A stretch of 64,000 bases of DNA from the NCBI GenBank assembly GCA_041592335.1, contig JBFHQE010000011.1:31809-95808 (forward strand), in the 5' to 3' direction. Made by a program: the position numbers and the translations under genes. Below the pieces are notes generated by a model, which was not told the origin of the DNA, did no database searches, and worked only from the letters and a program-made list of their open reading frames with translations. Below, piece after piece: positions 26,384 through 34,613 of the stretch (position 1 is the stretch's first letter; the number at the start of each line of letters is the position of its first letter). Source of the stretch: JBFHQE01 sp041592335 (GTDB taxonomy: Bacteria > Pseudomonadota > Gammaproteobacteria > Thiohalobacterales > Thiohalobacteraceae).

Positions 26384-26968
26384 ATGAATCGGTTACTCAT
26401 CACCGCCCTGATTTCCACGCTCGCCATCGGCACCCTTAATGGCTGCGCCCCCGTCGTAGTGGGTGGCGCTGCAGCAGGTGCCAACGTGGCCCATGACCGG
26501 CGCACAACCGGTACATTCATCGAAGACCAGTCAATTGAACTGAAGGCCTATAGCGCACTTGGAGACGCTGGCGACCTCAAGAAACAGTCGCATATTAATG
26601 TCACCAGCTACAATCTGATCGTCCTGCTGACCGGCGAAACGCCGACTGAAGCCTATCGTTACGAGGCGCAGGATGTCGTCAGCCGCATCGATCGCGTACG
26701 CCGGGTACACAACGAACTCAGCGTTGCCGCACCCAGTTCCTTAATGAGCCGCTCCAGTGATACGGTGATCACCACCAAGGTCAAAACCAGTCTGTTCGGC
26801 GTAAAGCTGGAAGGCTTTGACCCCACTCGCGTCAAAGTCGTGACCGAACGCGGCAATGTCTATTTGATGGGACTGGTGACACGCGCCGAAGGCGATGCCG
26901 CAGCGGAGCAGGCGCGCAACATTGGCGGCGTACAGCGCGTGGTGAAGCTGTTCGAATATTACGATTAA
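26384..26968 (+). CDS. dolP: Division/outer-membrane stress lipoprotein with two BON domains (DolP, formerly YraP)
   Basis: About 194 residues: lipoprotein signal with LNGCAP lipobox, then a Gly/Ala stretch (VVVGGAAAGANVAHDRRT, as in DolP) and two BON domains (about 45-110 and 115-190) that bind anionic phospholipid. CAGGAG is 8 bp before this ATG; an ATG at 26378 overlapping the diaA stop is the alternative. Last gene of the lpoA cluster. Confidence 0.92.
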   Translation: MNRLLITALISTLAIGTLNGCAPVVVGGAAAGANVAHDRRTTGTFIEDQSIELKAYSALGDAGDLKKQSHINVTSYNLIVLLTGETPTEAYRYEAQDVVSRIDRVRRVHNELSVAAPSSLMSRSSDTVITTKVKTSLFGVKLEGFDPTRVKVVTERGNVYLMGLVTRAEGDAAAEQARNIGGVQRVVKLFEYYD

Positions 26969-26982
26969 CAACCCTTAAGGAG

Positions 26983-27011
26983 TCAGTACCCTTGAAATTC
27001 GAGGGTACTGA
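26983..27011. terminator. Hairpin after dolP, possible terminator
   Basis: TCAGTACCCT and AGGGTACTGA form a 10-bp perfect stem with a 9-nt loop, 14 bp after the dolP stop. No T run follows, so it may be a weak or Rho-aided terminator or an mRNA 3'-end stabiliser. Confidence 0.5.
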
Positions 27012-27144
27012 TCCACCCTTTCAGGGTTACTCACCCTACCCCCCGAATAAGCAAAACTGCGTATTGCGTCACATAACCCGCTTGAACCTCCTTTCGTGAC
27101 AACCGTCTTAATTGTTGTATCAGGACGTCATAAGGAAGCACTGC

Positions 27145-27660
27145 ATGGATACCACCCCGCAAGCGGCAATCGCACCGAACAATTCTTTTTCGGATGAAAA
27201 CCCTGAATCGTATGCGCTGAAAAGCTATAAAAAGCTTATGGTGCTGGTTTTCTCATCCCTGTTCCATTCGCTGTCGATCATTCTTATCTTTGTCGCGCTG
27301 CAACAATTTCTCGGCACCTTATTCCACCCGGACAACGAACTCATCAGCGCATCGATTAAATCCATCAACACACTGATCATTTCACTGGCCATGTTTGAAC
27401 TTGGCATGGGTGTAAGCAAGGAATATGCGAACAAGGCCGGGCAAGAAAATATATTTTTTAATTTTCGCCGTACAATCACCCGCTTTGTAGGGACAGTCTG
27501 TATCGCGCTCGTACTCGAATCTCTGATCATGATCATCAAGTACAGCCAGCTTGAACTTGCCGGAAACCTGTTTTACCCGGTGGGAATCCTGATCGGAGGC
27601 AGCGTCCTGCTCGTCTCGCTGGGCGTCTTTCTGTGGCTAACCCGCGGCCACACGGAGTAA
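27145..27660 (+). CDS. Hypothetical four-helix membrane protein
   Basis: 171 residues. After a polar N-terminus (MDTTPQAAIAPNN...), four hydrophobic segments lie at about 34-55, 72-95, 113-133 and 142-164. AAGGA is 9 bp before this ATG. The pattern of four helices with a conserved-looking FELGMGVSKEYANKAG loop is reminiscent of PsiE-like proteins, but I cannot confirm the family. It stands alone, after the dolP hairpin and convergent with the next gene. Confidence 0.65.
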   Translation: MDTTPQAAIAPNNSFSDENPESYALKSYKKLMVLVFSSLFHSLSIILIFVALQQFLGTLFHPDNELISASIKSINTLIISLAMFELGMGVSKEYANKAGQENIFFNFRRTITRFVGTVCIALVLESLIMIIKYSQLELAGNLFYPVGILIGGSVLLVSLGVFLWLTRGHTE

Positions 27661-27712
27661 ACCCCAATAAGGCAACCATCTTTAATCGTGAAACATATCA
27701 GCTTATTTTTAT

Positions 27713-28612
27713 CTAGGGCATCCAGCCCTTGGCTGGATCATGCTTCTCGTGATGCAATAACAGCGTGTTAAGAAAAATCCCTTGGGCAGTGGCATGATAG
27801 GTAGACTGTTGTTGACCTAGATGGGGTGTTAGATTTTTTAATCCAATAACTTTGCTGCCTATTCTAAATATTGGATAGATATTACCCCAGCCACCATCAT
27901 CCTGCTGAGCGTCAATGATATTACGCACCCATATTGGTTTAATCCTATCAGCCTGCCCCGATTCCAATAGCATCAATACCCGTTGCAGATAGACATCCAC
28001 AACCCGGAAGTCCCATACCAACTGTGTTTCAACTTTTTCCAGCAATTCCTGTGACACTTGATCGAGCCAGGCTGTTTCCCCACATTTATTGGCAACCCTG
28101 ATCCGAATTCCCATAAGCTGATGGGTTACACACGCAGGCCTCAGCATATGCAAGGCACCACAAAATCCAACATTATTCTGCTGTTGTATTATTGCTTGGC
28201 CTGCGAAATCCGAATCGCAATACAAAGCGTAAATAAAGTATTGATTGTAATCAGGGAAATGCTGCAATTGCTCAAACTTGACTGGCACCCATACATGCGA
28301 CTCGAACAAACCACGCCATACAGCATTACTACTCACATGCCTTGCTTTGAACCTGGAAAATAACCCTATAAGGCGCTCATCTCCGGAAATCGCTGCACTA
28401 CGCTGGATCATAGACCACAGCATGGCGTTATCTTGTTCGAGGATATCCCGCTCATGATTCAGAAGCCACGCTACAGCATCCTCGTAGCTCTGCTGCAAAT
28501 CGGACATCTGGACAGGTTCTAGTTGCTGATTATTACGCAATACCTTGTAAGCAATAAAAACCGAGAACAAGATAACCAGCAAGACAATCGATTTGAGTGT
28601 TGTTTTTATCAT
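27713..28612 (-). CDS. Membrane-anchored alpha/alpha-barrel (QW-motif) protein of unknown function
   Basis: 299 residues with one N-terminal membrane helix (7-24, LKSIVLLVILFSVFIAYKVL) and a large extracytoplasmic part. Near residue 240 DAQQDDGGWG is a QW-type repeat as in prenyltransferase/terpene-cyclase alpha-toroids, and TYHATAQGIFLNTLLLHH is a following helix. Four cysteines (including YCDSDF, GFCG, PACV and NKCGE) could make disulfides. The gene is visibly more AT-rich than its neighbours, suggesting later arrival. I do not recognise a named family. Confidence 0.7.
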   Translation of the reverse strand: MIKTTLKSIVLLVILFSVFIAYKVLRNNQQLEPVQMSDLQQSYEDAVAWLLNHERDILEQDNAMLWSMIQRSAAISGDERLIGLFSRFKARHVSSNAVWRGLFESHVWVPVKFEQLQHFPDYNQYFIYALYCDSDFAGQAIIQQQNNVGFCGALHMLRPACVTHQLMGIRIRVANKCGETAWLDQVSQELLEKVETQLVWDFRVVDVYLQRVLMLLESGQADRIKPIWVRNIIDAQQDDGGWGNIYPIFRIGSKVIGLKNLTPHLGQQQSTYHATAQGIFLNTLLLHHEKHDPAKGWMP

Positions 28613-28660
28613 CTACTCCCCCTATTGTTATTCTGCTGCGAATAGATATTTGAAAATTTT

Positions 28661-29047
28661 TTATTTCACCACTTTCAGTGTCGGACGTGACTTGTTGTCG
28701 CTATCCGGTGAATCGGTTGGTGGCTCATCGCCTCCCCCGTCTTCCTCGGTGAACATCATGCCGCGGCCGTTTTCCTTGGTATAGATCGCCAGAACCGCCT
28801 GGATGGGAATATGAATATCCCAGGGCGTTCCCTGGAAGCGGGCGCTGAAGTTCACGGCGTTATTGGATATAGTCAGGCCCTGGATGGCCTGGGGATTGAT
28901 GTTGAGCACGATCTTGCCGTTCTCGACGAACTGCCCTGGCACGATTACGCCATCCTGTTCGGCATCGACCAGGATAAAGGGCGTCAGATCGTTATCGAGT
29001 ATCCATTCGTTGATAGCGCGAAGCAGATACGGGCGGCTCGGGGTCAT
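28661..29047 (-). CDS. sspB: ClpXP protease specificity-enhancing factor SspB
   Basis: 128 residues: RPYLLRAINEWILDNDLTPF start, then the beta-rich substrate domain (FVENGKIVLNINPQAIQGL) and an acidic linker ending in RPTLKVVK, the ClpX-docking tail. SspB hands ssrA-tagged peptides to ClpXP. The ATG at 29047 lies 10 bp after the sspA stop; a longer frame to 29167 overlaps sspA and is not used. Confidence 0.95.
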   Translation of the reverse strand: MTPSRPYLLRAINEWILDNDLTPFILVDAEQDGVIVPGQFVENGKIVLNINPQAIQGLTISNNAVNFSARFQGTPWDIHIPIQAVLAIYTKENGRGMMFTEEDGGGDEPPTDSPDSDNKSRPTLKVVK

Positions 29048-29057
29048 CGGTACCCCG

Positions 29058-29684
29058 TCAGGCACGCATTTCGCGTTCGGCTTCGGTGAGGCTTTCCTGG
29101 AAAGAGGCACGCGCAAAGATACGCTCTGCATAATCAAATACCGGCTTGGCCTGTTTCGGCAGGTCAATTCGGTAATGCGGCAGACGCCAGATCAGCGGTG
29201 CGATATAGCAATCCACCAGGCTGAACTCTTCGCTCAAAAAATACGGCATGGCGGCAAATACTTCCGCGCTGGCGGCAATGCTGTCACGCAGCATCTTGCG
29301 AGCCTTGGCGGCAGCCTTTTCACCCTTGGTATCGATATCGTGCAGCAGGCTGTACCAATCCTTGTCGATGCGGTACATCGCCAGGCGCGCCTTGGCGCGA
29401 GAAACAGGGTCAACCGGCATCAGGGGAGGATGCGGGAAACGCTCATCCAAGTATTCCATGATGACATGCGAGTCATACAGCACCAGCTCACGGTCCACCA
29501 GCGTCGGTACTGTTTGATAGGGATTCAGATCAATCAGGTCTTCCGGCATATGATCGAGATCGACGTTTACAATCTCAACGGTGATTCCCTTCTCCGCCAG
29601 TACGATGCGGGAGCGATGACTGTAGGGACAGGTCGCTGCGGAAAAGAGGGTCATTACTGATCGGCGATTGGCAACCACGGCCAT
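29058..29684 (-). CDS. sspA: Stringent starvation protein A
   Basis: 208 residues of glutathione-transferase fold: TLFSAATCPYSHRSRIVLAEKG (GST N-domain), PYQTVPTLVDRELVLYDSHV, and a helical C-domain (PYFLSEEFSLVDCYIAPLIWRLP). SspA binds RNA polymerase and alters transcription in starvation. Forms sspA-sspB, downstream of petABC but separated from it by a strong terminator. Confidence 0.95.
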   Translation of the reverse strand: MAVVANRRSVMTLFSAATCPYSHRSRIVLAEKGITVEIVNVDLDHMPEDLIDLNPYQTVPTLVDRELVLYDSHVIMEYLDERFPHPPLMPVDPVSRAKARLAMYRIDKDWYSLLHDIDTKGEKAAAKARKMLRDSIAASAEVFAAMPYFLSEEFSLVDCYIAPLIWRLPHYRIDLPKQAKPVFDYAERIFARASFQESLTEAEREMRA

Positions 29685-29724
29685 ATACCTCTCCTGATTA
29701 GACAGAGTTGATTATTCTATCACT

Positions 29725-29764
29725 AAACAGCAAAGCCGACGGTGCCAGGATGGCACACGTCGGC
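29725..29764 (-). terminator. Rho-independent terminator of petABC
   Basis: On the minus strand GCCGACG(T)GTGCCA and TGGCACCGTCGGC form a 13-bp stem with one bulge and a short loop, followed by TTTGCTGTTT. It is 14 bp after the petC stop and 40 bp before sspA. Confidence 0.85.
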
Positions 29765-29777
29765 CACAAGCCTGTTG

Positions 29778-30518
29778 TTAGTGAATATCTTTCCAGTATT
29801 CCTTCTTCAGGAAGTAGGCGAAGACAAACAGAATTGCCAGGAAGCCCAGCACCCACCAGCCCAGACGCTTGCGCTCCAGCTGGATAGGCTCACTTACATA
29901 AGACATGAAAGTGACCAGATCACGTATAGCCTGGTCAAACTCGGCAGGCGTCAGCTTGCCTTCCTGCACCAGCTCCAGACCATCCATCACTTCATGTTCA
30001 TGGCCGTCTTCACCGACCACGGTCTTGTAAACCGGCTTCTGGATACCCTGCAGTTCCCACAGTACGTTCGGCATACCGACCTTGTCGAATACCACGTTGT
30101 TCACGCCAAAGGGACGCGACTCATCTTGATAGAAAGTGCGCAGATAGGTGTACAACCAGTCTTCGCCACGGGAACGGGCCGTCAGTGACAAGTCAGGAGG
30201 CGGCGCGCCGAACCAGTTGGCCGCATCGGTCGGCTTCATGGCAATGGTCATGGTCTCACCGACCTTGTCGGAAGCAAACATCATGTTATCGATGACCTGG
30301 GCATCGGTCAGACCGATATCGCGCGCCATGCGGTTGTAACGCTGAAACTGCGCCGAGTGACAACTCAGGCAGTAATTCACGAACAGCTTGGCGCCACGTT
30401 GCAGCGATTGCTGGTTGCTCAGATCGACGTCCGCCTTATCAAGATGGATATTACCGCCCGCCGCCAGCGTCAGGCCGGGTAACAGGGCAAAAACGAAAGC
30501 AAGTAGTGTCTTTTTCAT
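29778..30518 (-). CDS. petC: Ubiquinol-cytochrome c reductase, cytochrome c1
   Basis: 246 residues: signal peptide (MKKTLLAFVFALLPGLTLA), haem-binding CLSCH near residue 54 (SCHSAQFQRYNRMARDIG), Met axial-ligand region around MTIAMKPTDAANWFG, and one C-terminal membrane anchor (WWVLGFLAILFVFAYFLKK). It passes electrons from the Rieske centre to soluble cytochrome c. Its ATG overlaps the petB stop by 1 bp. Confidence 0.96.
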   Translation of the reverse strand: MKKTLLAFVFALLPGLTLAAGGNIHLDKADVDLSNQQSLQRGAKLFVNYCLSCHSAQFQRYNRMARDIGLTDAQVIDNMMFASDKVGETMTIAMKPTDAANWFGAPPPDLSLTARSRGEDWLYTYLRTFYQDESRPFGVNNVVFDKVGMPNVLWELQGIQKPVYKTVVGEDGHEHEVMDGLELVQEGKLTPAEFDQAIRDLVTFMSYVSEPIQLERKRLGWWVLGFLAILFVFAYFLKKEYWKDIH

Positions 30519-31768
30519 CAGTGCGTGACCCTCTCTGGAACTGGCTTGGTCTTATCCAACTTGGTGTAGATAGGCATCAGCAGGAAGAAGGCGAAGTAGT
30601 AGACGGTGCCAATCTGCGCCATCAATGTGTACAGGCCTTCCGCCGGCTTGGTACCCAGCCAACCCAGCACAACGAAACAGATTACGAACAGTGCCAGTGC
30701 GATCTTGAAGATCGGGCCCTTGTAGCGAATCGACTTCACCGGGCTGCGATCCAGCCAGGGCAGGAAGAACAGGATCACTACTGCAAGACCCATTGCTGCA
30801 ACACCCGGGAACGCGGAACCGGCAATCGACGGAACCGCACGCAGGATTGCGTAGAACGGGGTGAAGTACCAGACCGGTGCAATGTGATCCGGGGTCTTCA
30901 GCGGGTTCGCCGGTTCAAAGTTCGGTGGCTCCAGGAAGTAACCGCCCATCTCCGGATTGAAGAACACCACGTAGGAGAAGATCATCAGGAACACGACCAC
31001 GCCCACGATATCCTTCACGGTGTAGTAAGGGTGGAATGGAATGCCATCGCGTGGAATGCCGTTTTCATCCTTGTTCTTCTTGATCTCGACGCCGTCCGGG
31101 TTGTTGGAACCGACTTCGTGCAGCGCCATGATATGCGCCGCCACCAGGCCAACCAGCACCAGCGGTACCGCGATAACGTGGAAAGCGAAGAAGCGGTTCA
31201 GCGTGGCATCCGCGACAACAAAGTCACCACGAATCCACAGCGACAGGTCGTCACCGATAATCGGCACCGCCGCGAACAGGTTGATGATGACCTGCGCGCC
31301 CCAGTAGGACATCTGACCCCAGGGCAGCAGATAACCGAAGAAAGCCTCGGCCATCAGGCACAGGTAGATCAGCATACCGAAGATCCAGATCAGCTCACGC
31401 GGTTGGCGGTATGAACCGTACAGCAGCGCGCGGAACATATGCAGATAGACCACCACGAAGAACGCGGAAGCGCCGGTGGAATGGATATAGCGGATCAGCC
31501 AGCCCCATTCGACATCGCGCATGATGTATTCGACCGCAGCAAAGGCGCGCTCGCCATCCGGCTTGAAGTTCATGGTGAGGAAGATGCCGGATACGATCTG
31601 GATAACCAGCACCAGCAATGCCAGCGAGCCGAAGAAGTACCAGAAGTTGAAGTTCTTCGGTGCGTAGTACTTGGCCAGGTGTTCATTCCATAGTGAACTC
31701 AGCGGGAACCGCGAATCCACCCAACCGAGGATACCACCCTGCCATTTGTCTTGATTAGAACCAGCCAT
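30518..31768 (-). CDS. petB: Ubiquinol-cytochrome c reductase, cytochrome b
   Basis: 416 residues, eight membrane helices. Haem-ligand histidines lie in the IHSTGASAFFVVVYLHMFRA helix and the RFFAFHVIAVPLVLVGLVAA helix; the Qo site carries PEW-type sequence PVWYFTPFYA. It is one unsplit cytochrome b, as in proteobacterial bc1 complexes. Starts 1 bp overlapping with petA; operon petA-petB-petC. Confidence 0.97.
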   Translation of the reverse strand: MAGSNQDKWQGGILGWVDSRFPLSSLWNEHLAKYYAPKNFNFWYFFGSLALLVLVIQIVSGIFLTMNFKPDGERAFAAVEYIMRDVEWGWLIRYIHSTGASAFFVVVYLHMFRALLYGSYRQPRELIWIFGMLIYLCLMAEAFFGYLLPWGQMSYWGAQVIINLFAAVPIIGDDLSLWIRGDFVVADATLNRFFAFHVIAVPLVLVGLVAAHIMALHEVGSNNPDGVEIKKNKDENGIPRDGIPFHPYYTVKDIVGVVVFLMIFSYVVFFNPEMGGYFLEPPNFEPANPLKTPDHIAPVWYFTPFYAILRAVPSIAGSAFPGVAAMGLAVVILFFLPWLDRSPVKSIRYKGPIFKIALALFVICFVVLGWLGTKPAEGLYTLMAQIGTVYYFAFFLLMPIYTKLDKTKPVPERVTH

Positions 31769-32361
31769 TATGCAGCTCCTTCATCTTCGCCAACGAGGAT
31801 AACCGACTTGCCGATGTAGCGGTGCGGCGGAACCTCCAGGTTCTTCGGTGCAGGAACACCCTTGAATACACGACCCGCGAGGTCGAATCGGGAACCGTGG
31901 CAGGGACAGAAGAAACCGCCCTTCCATTCCGGGTCGTAGGGTTGCGGCTCGGCCTTGGGTATATAGGTAGGTGAACACCCGAGATGAGTACAGATACCGA
32001 CCAGCACCAGGATTTCTTCCTTGATGGAGCGGTAGGCATTTTTCGCGTATTCCGGCTGTTGCGGTGCATCCGAGGCCGGATCAAGCATTTTGTCATCCAG
32101 CATTGGCAGTTTGGCCAGCATGTCTTCGGTGCGTCGCACCACCCAGACCGGCTTGCCACGCCATTCGACATTCACTTTCTGTCCAGGCTCAAGCTTGCTG
32201 ATATCCACTTCGACAGGCGCACCCGCGGCCTGGGCTTTTTCGCTCGGCAGCATGGACTTGACGAAGGGAACCAATGTGAATCCGGCCCCCACAGCACCGA
32301 CGACAGCGGTCGCGGCAGTGAGGAAACGGCGTTTGCCTTGATCTACGCCATTACTCATCAA
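31768..32361 (-). CDS. petA: Ubiquinol-cytochrome c reductase, Rieske iron-sulfur subunit
   Basis: 197 residues: Tat-type N-terminus (KRRFLTAATAVVGAVGAG) that also serves as the membrane anchor, then the Rieske fold with the [2Fe-2S] ligands in CTHLGCSP and CPCHGSRFD. First gene of the bc1 operon. GGAG lies upstream of the ATG. Confidence 0.97.
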   Translation of the reverse strand: MMSNGVDQGKRRFLTAATAVVGAVGAGFTLVPFVKSMLPSEKAQAAGAPVEVDISKLEPGQKVNVEWRGKPVWVVRRTEDMLAKLPMLDDKMLDPASDAPQQPEYAKNAYRSIKEEILVLVGICTHLGCSPTYIPKAEPQPYDPEWKGGFFCPCHGSRFDLAGRVFKGVPAPKNLEVPPHRYIGKSVILVGEDEGAA

Positions 32362-32404
32362 CAGGATCTCCAGGTTTATCTCAGGTTTCGAATTCTTAGG
32401 CTCA

Positions 32405-32458
32405 GGAGATCCAGGATCTCCGGGAATGACTGTTATTAGTCAGGCGCGCCTGCGCGCC
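32405..32458. repeat. Pair of perfect palindromes upstream of petA
   Basis: The 208-bp gap between the Nif3-like gene and petA contains GGAGATCCAGGATCTCC (32405-32421, 8+1+8) and GGCGCGCCTGCGCGCC (32443-32458, 7+2+7), then an AAAGGG-rich stretch. They are on the upstream side of petA and downstream of the Nif3-like gene; they could be a terminator-like barrier or operators. No poly-T run is adjacent. Confidence 0.5.
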
Positions 32459-32569
32459 AAGGGCCCTTTAAAGGGGGGGAATTATCCAGTTCCGCACCCA
32501 ATTGGTCAATGACAAAAGGGCCAAAAGCGGGAATAAATTGAACGTATTGGACTGATTCTTGACGAAAAT

Positions 32570-33328
32570 CTATACCGGGTTGGGCAGGTCGATGAATTCA
32601 TGCACAAGCCGGAATTTTTCTGCCAGGTGCCGCCCCAGCGTCTGAACCCCGTAGCGCTCGGTCGCATGATGACCGGCCGCGAAATAATGAATCCCACGCT
32701 CTGCGGCGATATGAGCCGTCTGTTCCGAGACCTCGCCGCTGATAAAAGCATCCAGCCCCTGGTCGGCCGCTGCTTCTATATAAGACTGCGCTGCACCGGT
32801 GCACCAGCCAACTGTACGAATCGTATCCGGCCCACCCGGCAAGTGCAGCGGCACCCGCGCCAGAGCGGTTTCGATACGATGGGCAAATATCCCGGGATCG
32901 GCGGGTTCCGGCAACCTGCCCCATACACCCAAATCCGGCGCGCGTCCCATGCCGAACTGGCCTGCCATGGCGATCCCCAACAGTTGCCCCAGTTGCGCAT
33001 TGTTACCCAGCTCCGCATGGGCATCGAGTGGCAAGTGATAACCCAGCAGACTGATGTCGTTATTGATGAGCGTGCCAAGCCGCTTGCGCCGAATGCCCGT
33101 AACGCAGGGGTTCTCTCCCTTCCAGAAATAACCATGATGCACCAGGATCAGATCGGCGCCCGTCGCAACCGCCGCATCCAGCAACGCCTGGCTGGCCGTT
33201 ACCCCGCTGACAATCTTTTTTACTTCCGGCTTACCCTCGACCTGCAGGCCGTTCGGGCAGTAATCCTGGAAGTCGTGAATTGCGAGTAATTCATCTGTGT
33301 AGCTGACTAATTCTGATAAAGCGACCAA
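32570..33328 (-). CDS. Nif3-like dinuclear metal centre hexameric protein (GTP cyclohydrolase I type 2 homologue)
   Basis: About 252 residues: DYCPNGLQVEG N-terminus, metal-site LVHHGYFW, and the C-terminal ISGEVSEQTAHIAAERGIHY..GHHATERYG with the remaining His/Glu ligands. Family function is unsettled. I place the start at TTG 33328, preceded by GGGAG at 7 bp. An ATG at 33370 would add residues encoded by a dispersed repeat (MPRFARNDKPG) that is not part of the family. Confidence 0.88.
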   Translation of the reverse strand: MVALSELVSYTDELLAIHDFQDYCPNGLQVEGKPEVKKIVSGVTASQALLDAAVATGADLILVHHGYFWKGENPCVTGIRRKRLGTLINNDISLLGYHLPLDAHAELGNNAQLGQLLGIAMAGQFGMGRAPDLGVWGRLPEPADPGIFAHRIETALARVPLHLPGGPDTIRTVGWCTGAAQSYIEAAADQGLDAFISGEVSEQTAHIAAERGIHYFAAGHHATERYGVQTLGRHLAEKFRLVHEFIDLPNPV

Positions 33329-33346
33329 AGCGTAACTCCCGGGTTT

Positions 33347-33432
33347 GTCATTGCGAGCGAAGCGTGGCAATCTCCTAGCGCAACATGAACCTTATGGAGA
33401 TTGCCACGTCGCTCCGCTCCTCGCAATGACGG
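33347..33432. repeat. Inverted pair of family B repeats between the Nif3-like gene and degS
   Basis: GTCATTGCGAGCGAAGCGTG, then gcaatc (33347-33374), faces its inverse, gagattgccacgtcgctccg, then ctcctcgcaatgac (33396-33430). The two arms would form a long hairpin. Single copies recur at 54282 and 54525. It lies near the left edge of the accessory region. Confidence 0.88.
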
Positions 33433-33450
33433 GCTCATTCAGGTACCCAG

Positions 33451-34611
33451 ATGCGTTCCTCAAAAATTCTCGGCTTTCTGTTCCAGTCCATCTTTGTTGG
33501 CCTGCTGGCCGCGGCATTACTCTATGCCTTCAAACCCGAATTATTCCAATCAGACAGCGACACGCTGACCATCCGCGAGAGCGCCGGGAATACCACCATT
33601 GCAACGCCACCCGGCCTCGGCAACGGTCCGGTCTCCTACGCCGATGCGGTGGAGATGGCGGCACCGGCCGTGGTGAACGTCTACACCGCCAAGCGTGTGC
33701 AGGAGCAAACCAGCTCACTCTTTAATGACCCGCTGTTTCGCTACTTCTTCGGTGACCGTTTCCAGCAACAGCGCGAGCGACTGCAAACCAGCCTCGGCTC
33801 CGGGGTCATCATCAGCGACCAGGGATTTCTGTTGACGAATAATCACGTGGTACAGGGCGCCGAAGAAATTCAGGTCATGATGCTGGATGGCCGCAGCTAC
33901 AGCGCCGGGCTGGTGGGTGCCGATCCGGATTCGGATCTGGCCGTACTCAAAATCGATGCGGATGATTTACCCTCCGTCGTGGTCGGGCAATCCGACAACC
34001 TTCGCGTCGGCGACGTTGTGCTCGCAATCGGTAATCCGTTCGGCGTCGGCCAGACCGTGACATTGGGAATTGTCAGCGCAACCGGGCGTAACTCACTCGG
34101 GATCAGCACCTACGAGAACTTCATCCAGACAGATGCAGCGATTAACCCAGGCAACTCCGGTGGCGCCCTGATCAACGCCCGCGGCGAACTGGTTGGCATT
34201 AACACTGCTATCTTCAGTAAATCGGGTGGATCTCAGGGAATCGGCTTCGCTATTCCCATGAGCCTGGCGACGGGTATCACCAAACAGATTGTCGAAAAAG
34301 GCACCGTGGTACGCGGCTGGCTCGGCATCGAGGCACAGGATTTAACGCCATCACTCGCGCAATCGTTCGGACTGGAAACAACCCGGGGGGTATTAATCGC
34401 GGGTGTATTGCGTAACGGTCCCGCGGATGACGCCGGTATAGAACCGGGTGACGTGTTGCTCGCGATTGATGGCGTCAACGTGAATAACGCGCGTGACGCC
34501 ATGAATCGTATCGCGCAACAACCGCCCGGAACCGCGCTTGCCATCCAGGCAATGCGCCAGGGCAAACCGATTGAACTGGAAGCCACCATCGCGCAGCGGC
34601 CACAGCAGTAA
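33451..34611 (+). CDS. degS: Inner-membrane-anchored serine protease DegS/AlgW
   Basis: 386 residues: one N-terminal membrane helix (7-26), a trypsin-like domain with triad His132 (LLTNNHVV), Asp162 (DPDSDLAVLKI) and Ser236 (NPGNSGGAL), and one PDZ domain (about 285-380, GVLRNGPADDAGIEPGDVLL). A single PDZ and membrane anchor mark the DegS/AlgW class, which senses unfolded porins and cuts anti-sigma-E. Located near petABC and sspAB as in many gammaproteobacteria. Confidence 0.94.
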   Translation: MRSSKILGFLFQSIFVGLLAAALLYAFKPELFQSDSDTLTIRESAGNTTIATPPGLGNGPVSYADAVEMAAPAVVNVYTAKRVQEQTSSLFNDPLFRYFFGDRFQQQRERLQTSLGSGVIISDQGFLLTNNHVVQGAEEIQVMMLDGRSYSAGLVGADPDSDLAVLKIDADDLPSVVVGQSDNLRVGDVVLAIGNPFGVGQTVTLGIVSATGRNSLGISTYENFIQTDAAINPGNSGGALINARGELVGINTAIFSKSGGSQGIGFAIPMSLATGITKQIVEKGTVVRGWLGIEAQDLTPSLAQSFGLETTRGVLIAGVLRNGPADDAGIEPGDVLLAIDGVNVNNARDAMNRIAQQPPGTALAIQAMRQGKPIELEATIAQRPQQ

Positions 34612-34613
34612 GT

